Assembly (NCBI RefSeq): GCF_900105495.1 | Contig: NZ_FNTF01000002.1 | Location: 3,588,501 to 3,652,500 of the forward strand | Source of the DNA: Pseudomonas frederiksbergensis | GTDB lineage: Bacteria; Pseudomonadota; Gammaproteobacteria; Pseudomonadales; Pseudomonadaceae | Reading direction: 5' to 3' | DNA length: 64,000 nucleotides | Shown here: in pieces, positions 17,051 through 25,865 of the stretch | Layout of the letters: each line of letters opens with the position of its first letter | How positions within the stretch are numbered: position 1 is the stretch's first letter | Notes under the pieces: generated by a model | Told to the model about the DNA's origin: nothing | What the model saw: only the letters and a program-made list of their open reading frames with translations | The model's database searches: none | Made by a program: the position numbers and the translations under genes

Positions 17051-17184
17051 TGTAGCAGCTGGCGAAGCCTGCGTTCGGCTGCGAAGCAGTCGTAAACCCT
17101 GCGCACGCGGTTTTCCTGATGCACCGAGTCGTCAGATTTTGCGACTGCTTCGCAGCCGAACGCAGGCTTCGCCAGCTGCTACAG
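17051..17184. repeat. long inverted repeat, TAGCAGCTGGCGAAGCC class
   Basis: TAGCAGCTGGCGAAGCCTGC, then TTCGGCTGCGAAGCAGTCG, are mirrored by CGACTGCTTCGCAGCCGAAC and GCAGGCTTCGCCAGCTGCTA. The stems are almost perfect over about 45 bp with a loop of about 45 bp. The same class occurs at 26762, 55449 and 59619. The remainder of the 16841-17218 gap holds no gene. Confidence 0.88.
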
Positions 17185-17218
17185 GAACCTGTTGCGGACG
17201 CGTTTTTGTGGGGGCGAG

Positions 17219-18367
17219 TTAGCTGATTGATTGCAGCATTCGCTGGAGCATGGTGTCGCAGGCGGTGAGTTGTTCGAGGCTGACGAATTCGTCGGGTTTG
17301 TGGCCTTGGTCCATGCTGCCGGGGCCGCACACTACTGTGGGAATGCCTGCGGCGTCGAACAGGCCGCCCTCGGTTCCGAAGGCTACGGTGCCGAACTCTC
17401 GGGAGCCGCAGAAAGTCGCAATCAACTCAGCCGCTTCACTCTGCGCATCGGTCGCCAACCCGGGATACGCGGACAACTCGCTAAATCGAATTTCACTCTG
17501 TTCACTCACCGCCCGCATGCGCGGCAAGACTTGCTGTTCGGCATAAGCTTTGAGCTCCTGCGCAACGTCGCTCGGATCATGCGAGGGTAGGGCGCGGATT
17601 TCGAAGTCGAAGCGGCAATCGGCGGGGACGATGTTCAGGGCCTTGCCGCCGCAAATCACCCCGGTTTGCACGGTGCTGAACGGCGGATCGAAACGGGCGT
17701 CGTGATGCTCGGGGGCTTTGAGCCGGTTGCCGATCCGCCCCAGTTCACCGATCAGTTCGGCGGCGTATTCAATCGCATTGACCCCAAGCGGTGCGTACGC
17801 CGAATGGCACGCTTGACCGTGAATGTCGCAGCGCATCGCCAGTTTGCCTTTATGGCCCAACACCGGTTTGAGCTCGGTCGGTTCGCCAATGATGCAGAGC
17901 ATCGGTTTGACCGGACGCTTTTCCAATTCCGACAGCAACGAACGCACACCCAGGCAGCCGACTTCTTCATCGTAGGACAGCGCGATGTGTACCGGCAGCC
18001 GCAGCGTGGCGTTCACCAGCGGCGGGACCAGCGCAAGTACGCAGGCGATGTAGCCTTTCATGTCCGCGGTGCCGCGACCGTACAGTTTGCCGTCGCGCTC
18101 GGTGAGTTCGAACGGAGCAACGGTCCACGGCTGGCCGTCGACGGGCACCACGTCGGTGTGCCCCGACAGCACGATGCCCGGCCGATCCGCCGGGCCAATG
18201 GTTGCGAACAGATTGGCCTTGCTGCGCTGCTCGTTGTAGACCAGTTCGCAAGGCACGTCGAAGCGCTCGAGGTAGTCGCGGACAAACTCGATGAGCTGCA
18301 GGTTTGATTCGCGGCTGGTGGTGTCAAACGCCACCAATGTTTTCAGCAAATCGCGGCTGTTGCTCAT
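17219..18367 (-). CDS. argE: ArgE-like M20 deacylase
   Basis: A 382-residue M20-family zinc hydrolase. The metal-binding core SGHTDVVPVDG (His70, Asp72) and YDEEVGCLGV (catalytic Glu) are visible, and CGPGSMDQGHKPDEFV near the C-terminus is typical of acetylornithine deacetylase. Pseudomonas makes arginine mainly by the acetyl cycle, and this gene sits among DUF1028, RidA and a permease rather than arg genes. A catabolic N-acyl or N-carbamoyl amino acid hydrolase is therefore as likely as true ArgE. It overlaps the DUF1028 stop/start by 4 bp. Confidence 0.82.
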   Translation of the reverse strand: MSNSRDLLKTLVAFDTTSRESNLQLIEFVRDYLERFDVPCELVYNEQRSKANLFATIGPADRPGIVLSGHTDVVPVDGQPWTVAPFELTERDGKLYGRGTADMKGYIACVLALVPPLVNATLRLPVHIALSYDEEVGCLGVRSLLSELEKRPVKPMLCIIGEPTELKPVLGHKGKLAMRCDIHGQACHSAYAPLGVNAIEYAAELIGELGRIGNRLKAPEHHDARFDPPFSTVQTGVICGGKALNIVPADCRFDFEIRALPSHDPSDVAQELKAYAEQQVLPRMRAVSEQSEIRFSELSAYPGLATDAQSEAAELIATFCGSREFGTVAFGTEGGLFDAAGIPTVVCGPGSMDQGHKPDEFVSLEQLTACDTMLQRMLQSIS

Positions 18368-19041
18368 CGGTCGTCTCCGGCAACGCCGTAGCCGGGGGAT
18401 TTGTCGGGGGCGAGGGCGCGGTCGATGTAGTCCTGGACCTGGGGGCGATAGGCGTCCCAGAGTTTCTCAAGCTGGCCGATCGGGTCGTGATCCGCCCAAT
18501 CCACCCGCAGGTTGATAATAGGCCAGGTCAATTCGCCGACCACCACCACCGCCGCCGAATGCACCGGCCCGGCTTCGCCACCCGCGGCGATGGCCGCTTT
18601 CATGGCCGCGAGCAGACGGTCGGTCAGTTGGCCTTCGCCATGCTCGAATGCCTCGACCATGGCCTCGATCACTGCACGGTCCGCCAGCATGTTGCCGGCC
18701 GCGACGCATTGATCACCGGATACGGCGTTGTGGTTGCCCAGGGTTTGCGAACCGCTGAAATGCGCGGTGCGGCCGAGGTGGTCAATCGCCGTGATCTGGC
18801 GATATTGGCTGTAGCCGTTGCGGGTCAGGACTTTGTCCAGTGCCTCGGCCGGTGCAAGGCCCTGTTCCATCAGGGCGAGGACTTCCGGGCCGAGTGACGG
18901 CAAGGTGATGTTTTGTGTGGAGACGGCGCCGACGCCCGGCAGCAGCCAAGGGCAACGGGCGCCGACGGCGATGCTCGAGGAACTGATCGCAATGCCGAAC
19001 TGACCGGTTTCGGGGCAACGTGCTGCGATGGAGAAGGTCAT
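18364..19041 (-). CDS. DUF1028 (Ntn-hydrolase-like) protein
   Basis: The 225-residue product starts MTFSIAARCPETGQFGIAISSSS and contains VGARCPWLLPGVGAVSTQN, the DUF1028 hallmark. The fold of the family is related to Ntn hydrolases, but the substrate is not established to my knowledge. Its ATGA overlap with the ArgE-like gene shows co-translation, so it likely acts in the same pathway. Confidence 0.85.
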   Translation of the reverse strand: MTFSIAARCPETGQFGIAISSSSIAVGARCPWLLPGVGAVSTQNITLPSLGPEVLALMEQGLAPAEALDKVLTRNGYSQYRQITAIDHLGRTAHFSGSQTLGNHNAVSGDQCVAAGNMLADRAVIEAMVEAFEHGEGQLTDRLLAAMKAAIAAGGEAGPVHSAAVVVVGELTWPIINLRVDWADHDPIGQLEKLWDAYRPQVQDYIDRALAPDKSPGYGVAGDDR

Positions 19042-19079
19042 GGGGTTGTTCCTTGTATTGCCTTGGCGAAGTGGGTGTC

Positions 19080-19185
19080 TGGGCGGACGCCTTCGCGGGC
19101 AAGCCCGCTCCCACAGGGATCTTCAGTGGCCACAGATTTGTGTACGACGACTAACCTGTGGGAGCTGGCTTGCCTGCGATGGCCG
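19080..19185. repeat. REP-type elements
   Basis: CTTCGCGGGCAAGCCCGCTC and, 60 bp on, CCTGTGGGAGCTGGCTTGCC in the opposite sense form a decayed pair between the DUF1028 and RidA genes. Confidence 0.7.
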
Positions 19186-19194
19186 CGACTCGGT

Positions 19195-19611
19195 CTACTC
19201 GGGAATCACCGCAATCACATCAATCTCCATCAACCACTGCGGCTGCCCCAGTGCGGAGACCACCAACCCGGTCGAAATCGGAAACACGCCCTTCAGCCAC
19301 TTGCCCACTTCCTGATAAACCGGCTCGCGATACCGCGGATCGATCAGGTAAGTGGTGGTTTTAACGATATGGCTAAGGTCGCTACCAGCCTCTTCCAGCA
19401 ACTGTTTGACGTTGCGCATGGCTTGCTCGGTTTGCGCTCGCGGGTCACCGAGGCCCACCAGGTTGCCTTCGAAATCAGTCCCGACCTGACCGCGAACATA
19501 CACAGTGTTGCCGGCCCGGACGGCCTGGCACAGGTCATTGTCCAGGCTCTGGTTCGGGTAGGTTTCCTTGGTGTTGAACATGCGAATACGGGTATGAGTT
19601 GGCGTGGACAT
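19195..19611 (-). CDS. RidA/YjgF-family protein
   Basis: The 138-residue protein has the RidA outline: QAVRAGNTVYVRGQVGTD near the N-terminus, AMRNVKQLLEEAGSDLSHIVK in the middle, and STGLVVSALGQPQWLMEIDV at the end. RidA proteins hydrolyse reactive enamine/imine intermediates; catabolic-operon members often work on a pathway product. It is 24 bp from the flavin monooxygenase gene upstream and probably in its operon. The active-site Arg of canonical RidA corresponds to a region where this copy reads TSTGL..VSALG without an obvious Arg, so activity may differ. Confidence 0.82.
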   Translation of the reverse strand: MSTPTHTRIRMFNTKETYPNQSLDNDLCQAVRAGNTVYVRGQVGTDFEGNLVGLGDPRAQTEQAMRNVKQLLEEAGSDLSHIVKTTTYLIDPRYREPVYQEVGKWLKGVFPISTGLVVSALGQPQWLMEIDVIAVIPE

Positions 19612-19635
19612 TTGAAGCTCCTAAAGAAAAATGGC

Positions 19636-20946
19636 TCAAGCGCTGACGGTTGCTTTTTGGGCGGCCGGGACGGTTTCAGCCTCGCGTTGCGCGGCGTCGT
19701 GGTAGTCGAGGTAGGAACGCTGGATGGCGATGTGATCCGCCACGTACTTGGCGTCGTGCCAAACGCCCCAGATGAACGAAGACCCGCGGCGGGACTGCCA
19801 CGGCAGGCCGAGGAAATACACGCCCGGCTCGCTCGAGACGCCGCGCTGATGCGCTGGCTTGCCGTTGTCGTCGAAGGCATCAACCTTGAGCCAGCTGTAA
19901 TCCGTGGCAAAACCGGTGGCCCAGATGATCGAGGTCACGCCGGCCTGGGCCAGGTCGAGTTCAAGAATCGGGTTGGTCACGCATTCCGGATCGGAAAAGG
20001 TCATGCGCGCTTCAGGTTCTTCCGGCAAGTCCAGGCCGTTGCGCTCGATGTAGGCGTCAGCCGCGTTGAGCAGCGCCAGATAGTTCTCATCGCCGCGCGC
20101 CAGGTTCTCGGCAAGGTTCGGTTGAAAAGTCGCTACGCCGCCGTTGAACGATTGGGTCAAACCCACCAGCGTCATGCCGCGATGGGCCAGCCCACGGAAG
20201 TCCACCGTGCGGCCGCCGTGTGCGCCGCTGACCGCGATGGTGACGTGTTCCCGGCCAGGTTTCATGGCGGCCTGATCCCATTCGCCCAGCACACCCAGCC
20301 ACCAGCAGAAATCACGGTTGCGATAGGCGCGAGGAGGGCGGTCGTGGGCACCGACCGAGAGGTACACCTTCTTGCCGGCACGCTGCAGTTCATCGGCGAT
20401 TTGCACGCCCGACGAACCGGCGCCGACGACCAGCACTGCACCCTCGGGCAGTTGCGCCGGGTTGCGGTATTCGGCCGAGTGGATTTGGGTGAATGGCTGA
20501 TCTTTCGGCGCAATCGGCGGGATGACCGGACGCTGGAAAGGCCCGGTGGCAGCCACCACGCGGTTGGCCTCGATCACGCCTTCAGAGGTTTCTATGGTGA
20601 AGCCCGGGCGACCGACATTGCGCTCAACCTTCAGCACGTCCACGCCGGTGCGGATCGGGGCGTTGAATTTTTTGGCGTAGGCTTCGAAATAGTCGGCGAC
20701 CCGCTCTTTCGGGGCGAAGTCGTCGGGGCTGAGGTCGTCGAAATCGAGACCGGGAAAACGGTCGTGCCAGGCCGGACCGTTGGCCACCAGCGAATCCCAG
20801 CGTCCGGTGCGCCAGCGTTCGGCGATACGGTTGCGCTCCAGTACCAAATGCGGCACGCCGAGTTTGCTCAAGTGTTCACTCATGGCCACGCCAGCCTGAC
20901 CGGCGCCAACAATCAGCGTATCTGTTTTTATTTTTTCAGTGGTCAT
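19636..20946 (-). CDS. flavin-containing monooxygenase (CzcO-like)
   Basis: A 436-residue flavoprotein. FAD motif GAGQAG at residues 14-19, the FxGxxxH-like region before the second Rossmann motif VVGAGSSG (about residue 185), and IWATGFATDYSW near the C-terminus are typical of class B flavin monooxygenases and CzcO-type proteins. It would hydroxylate or oxidise a small organic substrate with NADPH and oxygen. The start at 20946 has AAGGG upstream. It is the most upstream gene of the minus-strand set. Confidence 0.85.
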   Translation of the reverse strand: MTTEKIKTDTLIVGAGQAGVAMSEHLSKLGVPHLVLERNRIAERWRTGRWDSLVANGPAWHDRFPGLDFDDLSPDDFAPKERVADYFEAYAKKFNAPIRTGVDVLKVERNVGRPGFTIETSEGVIEANRVVAATGPFQRPVIPPIAPKDQPFTQIHSAEYRNPAQLPEGAVLVVGAGSSGVQIADELQRAGKKVYLSVGAHDRPPRAYRNRDFCWWLGVLGEWDQAAMKPGREHVTIAVSGAHGGRTVDFRGLAHRGMTLVGLTQSFNGGVATFQPNLAENLARGDENYLALLNAADAYIERNGLDLPEEPEARMTFSDPECVTNPILELDLAQAGVTSIIWATGFATDYSWLKVDAFDDNGKPAHQRGVSSEPGVYFLGLPWQSRRGSSFIWGVWHDAKYVADHIAIQRSYLDYHDAAQREAETVPAAQKATVSA

Positions 20947-21293
20947 CTCTATACCCTTCGAAGTTGGATTTAGGTCGGTAACGGCCTGCCATTTCTTGGG
21001 GTCAAGACTAGGGATCACCCTGGTATCGGTAAAATATTATTAAGCTGGCATTTGAGTATAAATAACTGATGCAGAACGGCATCGAGTCCGGACACGGGGA
21101 ATGGCGCTCAGAGAAATCTCCTTGAAAACAAGGTGCAAGCGCAAAAGATCAGTCGTTGTGGATAGGTCGCGTTGTGATAGATCAAGTCTGAACTAAGCTG
21201 TTCGATGTGCTTGCCGATGGCGGGTCTTGACCGCCCCGGCACGGCTGAAAACCAGGATCACGCTGACACGGCCGCCGTGGCGAGGATGAGCGC
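20947..21293. other. divergent promoter region, monooxygenase versus VIT-family gene
   Basis: An AT-rich patch (TAAAATATTATTAAGC near 21031) could be part of the monooxygenase promoter. No gene or clear operator is visible. Confidence 0.4.
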
Positions 21294-21956
21294 ATGCAAA
21301 GCACTGGAGAGCAAAAGCGGGCCCGTGTTCTTGATCCGGTTGACCGTGTCACGGAGGTCATTTTCGGCCTGCTCATGGCAATGACGTTCACTGGGACGAT
21401 CAGCGTGGCCACATCTGGTCAGGAGGAGGAACGGACGATGATGATCGCCGCGCTGGGTTGCAACCTCGCCTGGGGGTTGGCAGACGCGGTGATGTATTTG
21501 CTGCGAACCCTGATCGAGCGCACGCGTAACCGTACGCTTCGCACCAATCTGCGTGATGCGACGGATGCCGCCGCCGGGCAAGCGCTCATTGCCGAGGCGT
21601 TACCCCCGCGTCTTGCCGCAGCGGCCGGCCCTGATGAGCTGGAATCGTTGCGCCGCCGCCTGGTCGAGTATTCATCCATGCCAGTACAACCGAACCTAGG
21701 TTGGGATGATTTCAAGGGCGCTTTCGGCGTTTTCCTGTTGGTGGTGTTCTCGACATTCCCGCTAGTCGTGCCGTTTCTGTTGCTCGACCAGACAGCGCTC
21801 GCTGTGCGCATGTCTAACCTGGTCGGACTTGTGGTGCTGTTCATCGCCGGCTGGATGCTCTCGACGTATGCCGGCGCAAAACCGTGGCAAGGCGGACTCG
21901 CGATGGCCGTCACCGGCGCTGTACTGATTACTGCGATCATCGCCCTCGGCGGATGA
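21294..21956 (+). CDS. VIT1/CCC1-family metal transporter-like membrane protein
   Basis: The 220-residue protein has about five hydrophobic segments and the N-terminal pattern DRVTEVIFGLLMAMTFTGTIS, which matches the VIT1/CCC1 iron and manganese transporter group. GAGGATGAG lies just before the ATG. A hydrophilic loop separates the first two from the last three helices. It is followed after 43 bp by a polyphosphate kinase gene; polyphosphate binds metals, so a shared role in metal or stress homeostasis is a reasonable inference. Confidence 0.75.
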   Translation: MQSTGEQKRARVLDPVDRVTEVIFGLLMAMTFTGTISVATSGQEEERTMMIAALGCNLAWGLADAVMYLLRTLIERTRNRTLRTNLRDATDAAAGQALIAEALPPRLAAAAGPDELESLRRRLVEYSSMPVQPNLGWDDFKGAFGVFLLVVFSTFPLVVPFLLLDQTALAVRMSNLVGLVVLFIAGWMLSTYAGAKPWQGGLAMAVTGAVLITAIIALGG

Positions 21957-21999
21957 GCAGATGGCAAACCCTAGGCTGTTTATTGGTGAGGTCTCGAAC

Positions 22000-22821
22000 A
22001 TGGCAAAAGACAAGAAAAAAGCCCCCAAGAGTAAAGCTGCTGAAACCGCGAAACTTAAAAGCAAGGATTATCTTGAGCAACTGCGTGGCCTGCATGTCGA
22101 GTTGGTCAAGTTACAGGAGTGGGTAAAAGCCAAGGGCGTCAAGATCTGCATCGTCTTCGAGGGGCGCGATGGCGCTGGCAAGGGCGGAACGATCAAGGCG
22201 ATCACCGAACGCGTCAGCCCGCGTGTCTTTCGGGTCGTGGCGCTGACGGCGCCGAGTGATCGAGAGAAAAGCCAGATGTACGTCCAGCGTTACCTGCCAT
22301 ACCTTCCCGCGGCCGGCGAAGTGGTGATCTTCGATCGCAGTTGGTACAACCGGGCGGGCGTCGAGCGGGTGATGGGGTTCTGCACCAAAGAGCAGGTGGC
22401 CAGTTTCCTGAAGACAACGCCTTTGGTGGAGCGGGCAATCGTCGACTCGGGGGTGATCCTGCTCAAATACTGGCTGGAAGTCAGCGAAGATGAGCAGACC
22501 CGCCGGCTTCAGGAGCGCATCAAGGATGGGCGCAAAATCTGGAAGTTGACCCCCATGGATCTCAAGTCATACAGCCGCTGGTATGACTATTCGCGCGCGC
22601 GTGACGACATGTTCCAGGCAACCGACACCAATCATGCCCCGTGGCTGGTGGCTAACTCCAACGACAAACGGCGAGCGCGTCTTAACATCATCTCCGATTT
22701 GCTCAGCCGCATCCCGTACAAGGAAGTCCCACGCGAGGAGGTGGTGTTGCCCAAGCGGCAGAAACCAGCTGGCTATAAAGAGCCGGATTATCCGCACCGG
22801 CGAGTACCCGAAAAATTCTGA
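22000..22821 (+). CDS. ppk2: polyphosphate kinase 2
   Basis: PPK2 uses inorganic polyphosphate to phosphorylate nucleotides. The 273-residue product has Walker A GRDGAGKGG at residues 55-63, the Walker B/lid region IFDRSWYNRAGVERVMGF, and WKLTPMDLKSYSRWYDYSRARD, all typical of single-domain PPK2. Start chosen at MAKDKKKAPK, with GAGG 8 bases upstream; an ATG at 21961 would add 13 residues. The nucleotide preference (ADP, GDP or AMP) cannot be read. It sits between the VIT-family and SulP genes. Confidence 0.9.
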   Translation: MAKDKKKAPKSKAAETAKLKSKDYLEQLRGLHVELVKLQEWVKAKGVKICIVFEGRDGAGKGGTIKAITERVSPRVFRVVALTAPSDREKSQMYVQRYLPYLPAAGEVVIFDRSWYNRAGVERVMGFCTKEQVASFLKTTPLVERAIVDSGVILLKYWLEVSEDEQTRRLQERIKDGRKIWKLTPMDLKSYSRWYDYSRARDDMFQATDTNHAPWLVANSNDKRRARLNIISDLLSRIPYKEVPREEVVLPKRQKPAGYKEPDYPHRRVPEKF

Positions 22822-22870
22822 CGGGCACGTTCAAGCGGATCTGCGCGGTACACCTATAGGCCATAGCTTT

Positions 22871-24640
22871 ATGAGCGATTCGGATGCTTCGTCTCCCGTC
22901 CCGGAACCGGGCCGGATTGCACACCGCAATACCAGCGGGCAATCCGGCTGGAGCCGCTGGCTTCCCGGGCTTCGCACGTTGCGCGAGTACCAGATTGCCT
23001 GGTTGCGTCACGACATCATGGCCGGGCTGGTGCTCACCACGATGTTGGTGCCCGTCGGCATCGCCTATGCCGTGGCTTCGGGCGTACCCGGCATCTATGG
23101 CCTCTATGCGACCATCGTTCCGCTACTCGCTTATGCATTGTTCGGGCCTAGCCGGATTCTGGTGCTGGGTCCGGATTCTTCACTGGCCGCGGTAATCCTG
23201 GCTGTCGTCCTGCCCCTGTCGGGCGGTGATCCGCATCGCGCCGTCGCACTTGCAAGCATGATGGCGATCGTTTCAGGCGTCGTCTGTATCCTGGCGGGCA
23301 TCATGCGTTTGGGCTTCATTACCGAGTTGCTTTCCAAGCCGATCCGCTACGGGTACATGAACGGCATCGCGCTGACCGTATTGATCAGCCAACTGCCCAA
23401 GTTTTTCGGTTTTTCGATTGAGTCCGATGGCCCGCTGAGAAACATATGGGCAATCTTCAACGCGGTGATTGAAGGAAAGACCAACTGGGCTGCGTTCACG
23501 ATCGGCGCCGCTACCTTGATCGTGATCCTGCTGCTCAAGGGCTTCAAGCGCGTACCGGGCATCCTGATCGCCGTGGCGGGCGCCACCATCGCCGTCGGTG
23601 TGCTGGACCTTGCCGAGCGTGCGGGTGTGTCGGTCCTCGGTGTTCTGCCACAAGGGTTACCTGCGTTCGCCATCCCCTGGATTACCCGCGCCGATATTGT
23701 CCCCGTGCTCATCGGCGGGTGCGCCGTTGCCTTGGTGTCGTTCGCCGACACCAGCGTGCTCTCGCGTGTCTATGCGGCACGGACCCGCACCTATGTCGAT
23801 CCGAACCAGGAAATGGCGGGGCTCGGTTTTGCCAATCTGGCGGCTGGGTTTTTCCAGGGCTTTGCGATCAGCAGCAGTTCCTCACGGACCCCCGTGGCCG
23901 AAGCCGCTGGCGCCAAAACCCAGTTGACCGGGGTGGTCGGCGCGTTGGCCGTTGCCCTGCTGTTGATGGTGGCGCCCAACCTGTTGCAGAACTTGCCCAC
24001 CAGCGCACTGGCAGCGGTCGTGATCGCGTCGGCCATCGGCCTGATTGAAGTCGCTGACCTGCGACGTATTTATCGCATCCAGCGCTGGGAATTCTGGCTC
24101 TCGATCGTTTGCACCGTCGGGGTGGCCGTGTTCGGTGCGATCGAGGGCATCGGGCTGGCCATCGTGATCGCTGTGATCGAATTTCTGTGGGATGGCTGGC
24201 GGCCGTATTCCGCGGTACTGGGGCGAGTCGATGGCGTCAAGGGCTACCACGACATCCAGCGCTATCCCGACGCGCACCTTATCCCCGGCCTGGTGCTGTT
24301 TCGCTGGGATGCGCCGTTGTTCTTCGCCAATGCCGAACTGTTCAATGACCGAGTGCTTGATGCGGTGGCAGCATCGCCTACGCCCGTGCGCTGGTTGGTG
24401 GTGGCGGCAGAACCCGTCACCAGTGTGGACGTGACCTCCGCCGACATGCTGGCTGAATTGGACGACACCTTGCACGCGGCGGGCATCAAGTTGTGCGTGG
24501 CCGAGATGAAAGACCCGGTCAAGGACAAGCTGAAGCGATTCGGGCTGTTCGCGCGGCTTGGCGAAACGGCGTTCTTTCCAACCATCGGCAATGCCGTCGA
24601 CAGCTACCTGATGATCCATCCAGCGGAGGGCGCGCGCTGA
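22871..24640 (+). CDS. SulP-family inorganic anion transporter with STAS domain
   Basis: The 589-residue protein has a short hydrophilic N-terminus, 10-12 membrane segments beginning MAGLVLTTMLVPVGIAYAVASGVPGIYGLYA, and a C-terminal cytoplasmic STAS domain (from about residue 440, including VRWLVVAAEPVTSVDVTSADML). SulP carriers move sulfate, bicarbonate or related anions. The ATG at 22871 fits the family start; ribosome binding is weak. It follows ppk2 by 49 bp. The anion is not readable from sequence. Confidence 0.87.
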   Translation: MSDSDASSPVPEPGRIAHRNTSGQSGWSRWLPGLRTLREYQIAWLRHDIMAGLVLTTMLVPVGIAYAVASGVPGIYGLYATIVPLLAYALFGPSRILVLGPDSSLAAVILAVVLPLSGGDPHRAVALASMMAIVSGVVCILAGIMRLGFITELLSKPIRYGYMNGIALTVLISQLPKFFGFSIESDGPLRNIWAIFNAVIEGKTNWAAFTIGAATLIVILLLKGFKRVPGILIAVAGATIAVGVLDLAERAGVSVLGVLPQGLPAFAIPWITRADIVPVLIGGCAVALVSFADTSVLSRVYAARTRTYVDPNQEMAGLGFANLAAGFFQGFAISSSSSRTPVAEAAGAKTQLTGVVGALAVALLLMVAPNLLQNLPTSALAAVVIASAIGLIEVADLRRIYRIQRWEFWLSIVCTVGVAVFGAIEGIGLAIVIAVIEFLWDGWRPYSAVLGRVDGVKGYHDIQRYPDAHLIPGLVLFRWDAPLFFANAELFNDRVLDAVAASPTPVRWLVVAAEPVTSVDVTSADMLAELDDTLHAAGIKLCVAEMKDPVKDKLKRFGLFARLGETAFFPTIGNAVDSYLMIHPAEGAR

Positions 24641-24743
24641 GTCGCATCGGCGCCGAGTCGTTTGGGGTTTCCTGCCTTCAAGGTGCGCGAAGAGACAATC
24701 CGTACCAGAATGAGCGAACCCATTCCTCTTCTGGAGAACCAGG

Positions 24744-25223
24744 ATGATCAGCAAAAACACGATTTGTCTGTGGTACGACGGCACCGCGCTGGAGGCTGCG
24801 ACGTTCTACGCCAAAACCTTCCCGGACAGCGAGGTGGGAACTATTCTTCGCGCACCCGGTGACTATCCGGCAGGCAAGCAGGGCGATGTCCTGACGGTTG
24901 AGTTCACGGTGATGGGCATTCCTTGTCTCGGGCTGAACGGGGGCTCGGGGGTCAAGCACAACGAGGCTTTTTCATTCCAGGTGGCGACCGACGACCAAGC
25001 CGAAACGGACCGCTTGTGGAACGCGATTGTCGGAAACGGCGGCCAGGAAAACGTATGCGGCTGGTGCCAGGACAAGTGGGGATTGTCATGGCAGATCACC
25101 CCACGGGTTCTGAGCGCTGCGATAGCCAATCCTGATCAAGCCGCGGCCAAACGCGCGTTCGACGCCATGATGGAGATGGGAAAGATCGACATCGCTGCGA
25201 TTGAAGCGGCTGTTAAGGGTTAA
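24744..25223 (+). CDS. VOC-superfamily protein (PhnB/3-demethylubiquinone methyltransferase-like domain)
   Basis: A 159-residue protein with the pattern ICLWYDGTALEAATFYAKTFPDS, FTVMGIPCLGLNGG and CGWCQDKWGLSWQITP, typical of the PhnB-like branch of the glyoxalase/VOC fold. The old 3-demethylubiquinone methyltransferase name is a misnomer. GGAG precedes the ATG. No catalytic role can be assigned. Confidence 0.82.
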   Translation: MISKNTICLWYDGTALEAATFYAKTFPDSEVGTILRAPGDYPAGKQGDVLTVEFTVMGIPCLGLNGGSGVKHNEAFSFQVATDDQAETDRLWNAIVGNGGQENVCGWCQDKWGLSWQITPRVLSAAIANPDQAAAKRAFDAMMEMGKIDIAAIEAAVKG

Positions 25224-25241
25224 CCGACCCTGCTTGGGGGG

Positions 25242-25667
25242 CTACTGGGTTTTCCAGTGCCCTCCACCCGACTCGCAATCAATTTTTGCCTGACCCAAGT
25301 GTTCAGCGCCGTAGTAATACGTAGTGACCTTGGCATTGTTCGGAATAATCAGCGATGTGCTGCTCTTGTCCTTGCTGGTGGAGTGAGGATTGGCCAGTGA
25401 CTCTTGCGTCAACGTGGCGACGCAAGTGGCCTGAGAATGATCGGCGCACTGTTCGACTTTTTTCTTGGTGCTGGTCAGCATTTCTTTGCTCTCGTTGCTG
25501 CATGACCAATCGATCGCGTTCACCGGCATGTTTTCGTACTCATAACAGCTATGCGTTTCGACCACCGGCACCGAAGGGCTTTGAGAGCGGGTCAGCACAT
25601 CACAGCCTTCAGCCATGACCAGGGTCGGGCTCAGGCTGGCAAGCAGAAGCAGCAGTCTACTGTTCAT
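25242..25667 (-). CDS. secreted Cys-rich small protein
   Basis: The 141-residue product has a signal peptide (MNSRLLLLLASLSPTLVMAEG) and six Cys in the mature part, including CDVL, SCYEY, WSCSN, EQCAD, ATCVA and IDCES, so disulfides are likely in the periplasm. AGAGGAAA lies before the ATG at 25667; the frame stays open to 25844 but that part is not signal-like. No family recognised. Confidence 0.7.
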   Translation of the reverse strand: MNSRLLLLLASLSPTLVMAEGCDVLTRSQSPSVPVVETHSCYEYENMPVNAIDWSCSNESKEMLTSTKKKVEQCADHSQATCVATLTQESLANPHSTSKDKSSTSLIIPNNAKVTTYYYGAEHLGQAKIDCESGGGHWKTQ

Positions 25668-25865
25668 CGCGATTTCCTCTCCAATGGGGCGCCTTGTTTG
25701 AACAAAATCAGCGCTGATACGGTTTTGAAAACGCGATGAAGCGCGGGGTTCCATTGGTTTTCGGATCCGCTGTGGGAGGGGGCGCAAAAAGCGCAGGCCC
25801 GATGGTATGCTCGCCGCGCCACGCGCTGGCAATCCAGGGAACACTCTTTAAGGAAGGGATGGCGG

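Noticed and set aside
17051..17184. Long repeats considered as CRISPR
   Set aside because: They are single inverted pairs, not regularly spaced direct repeats.
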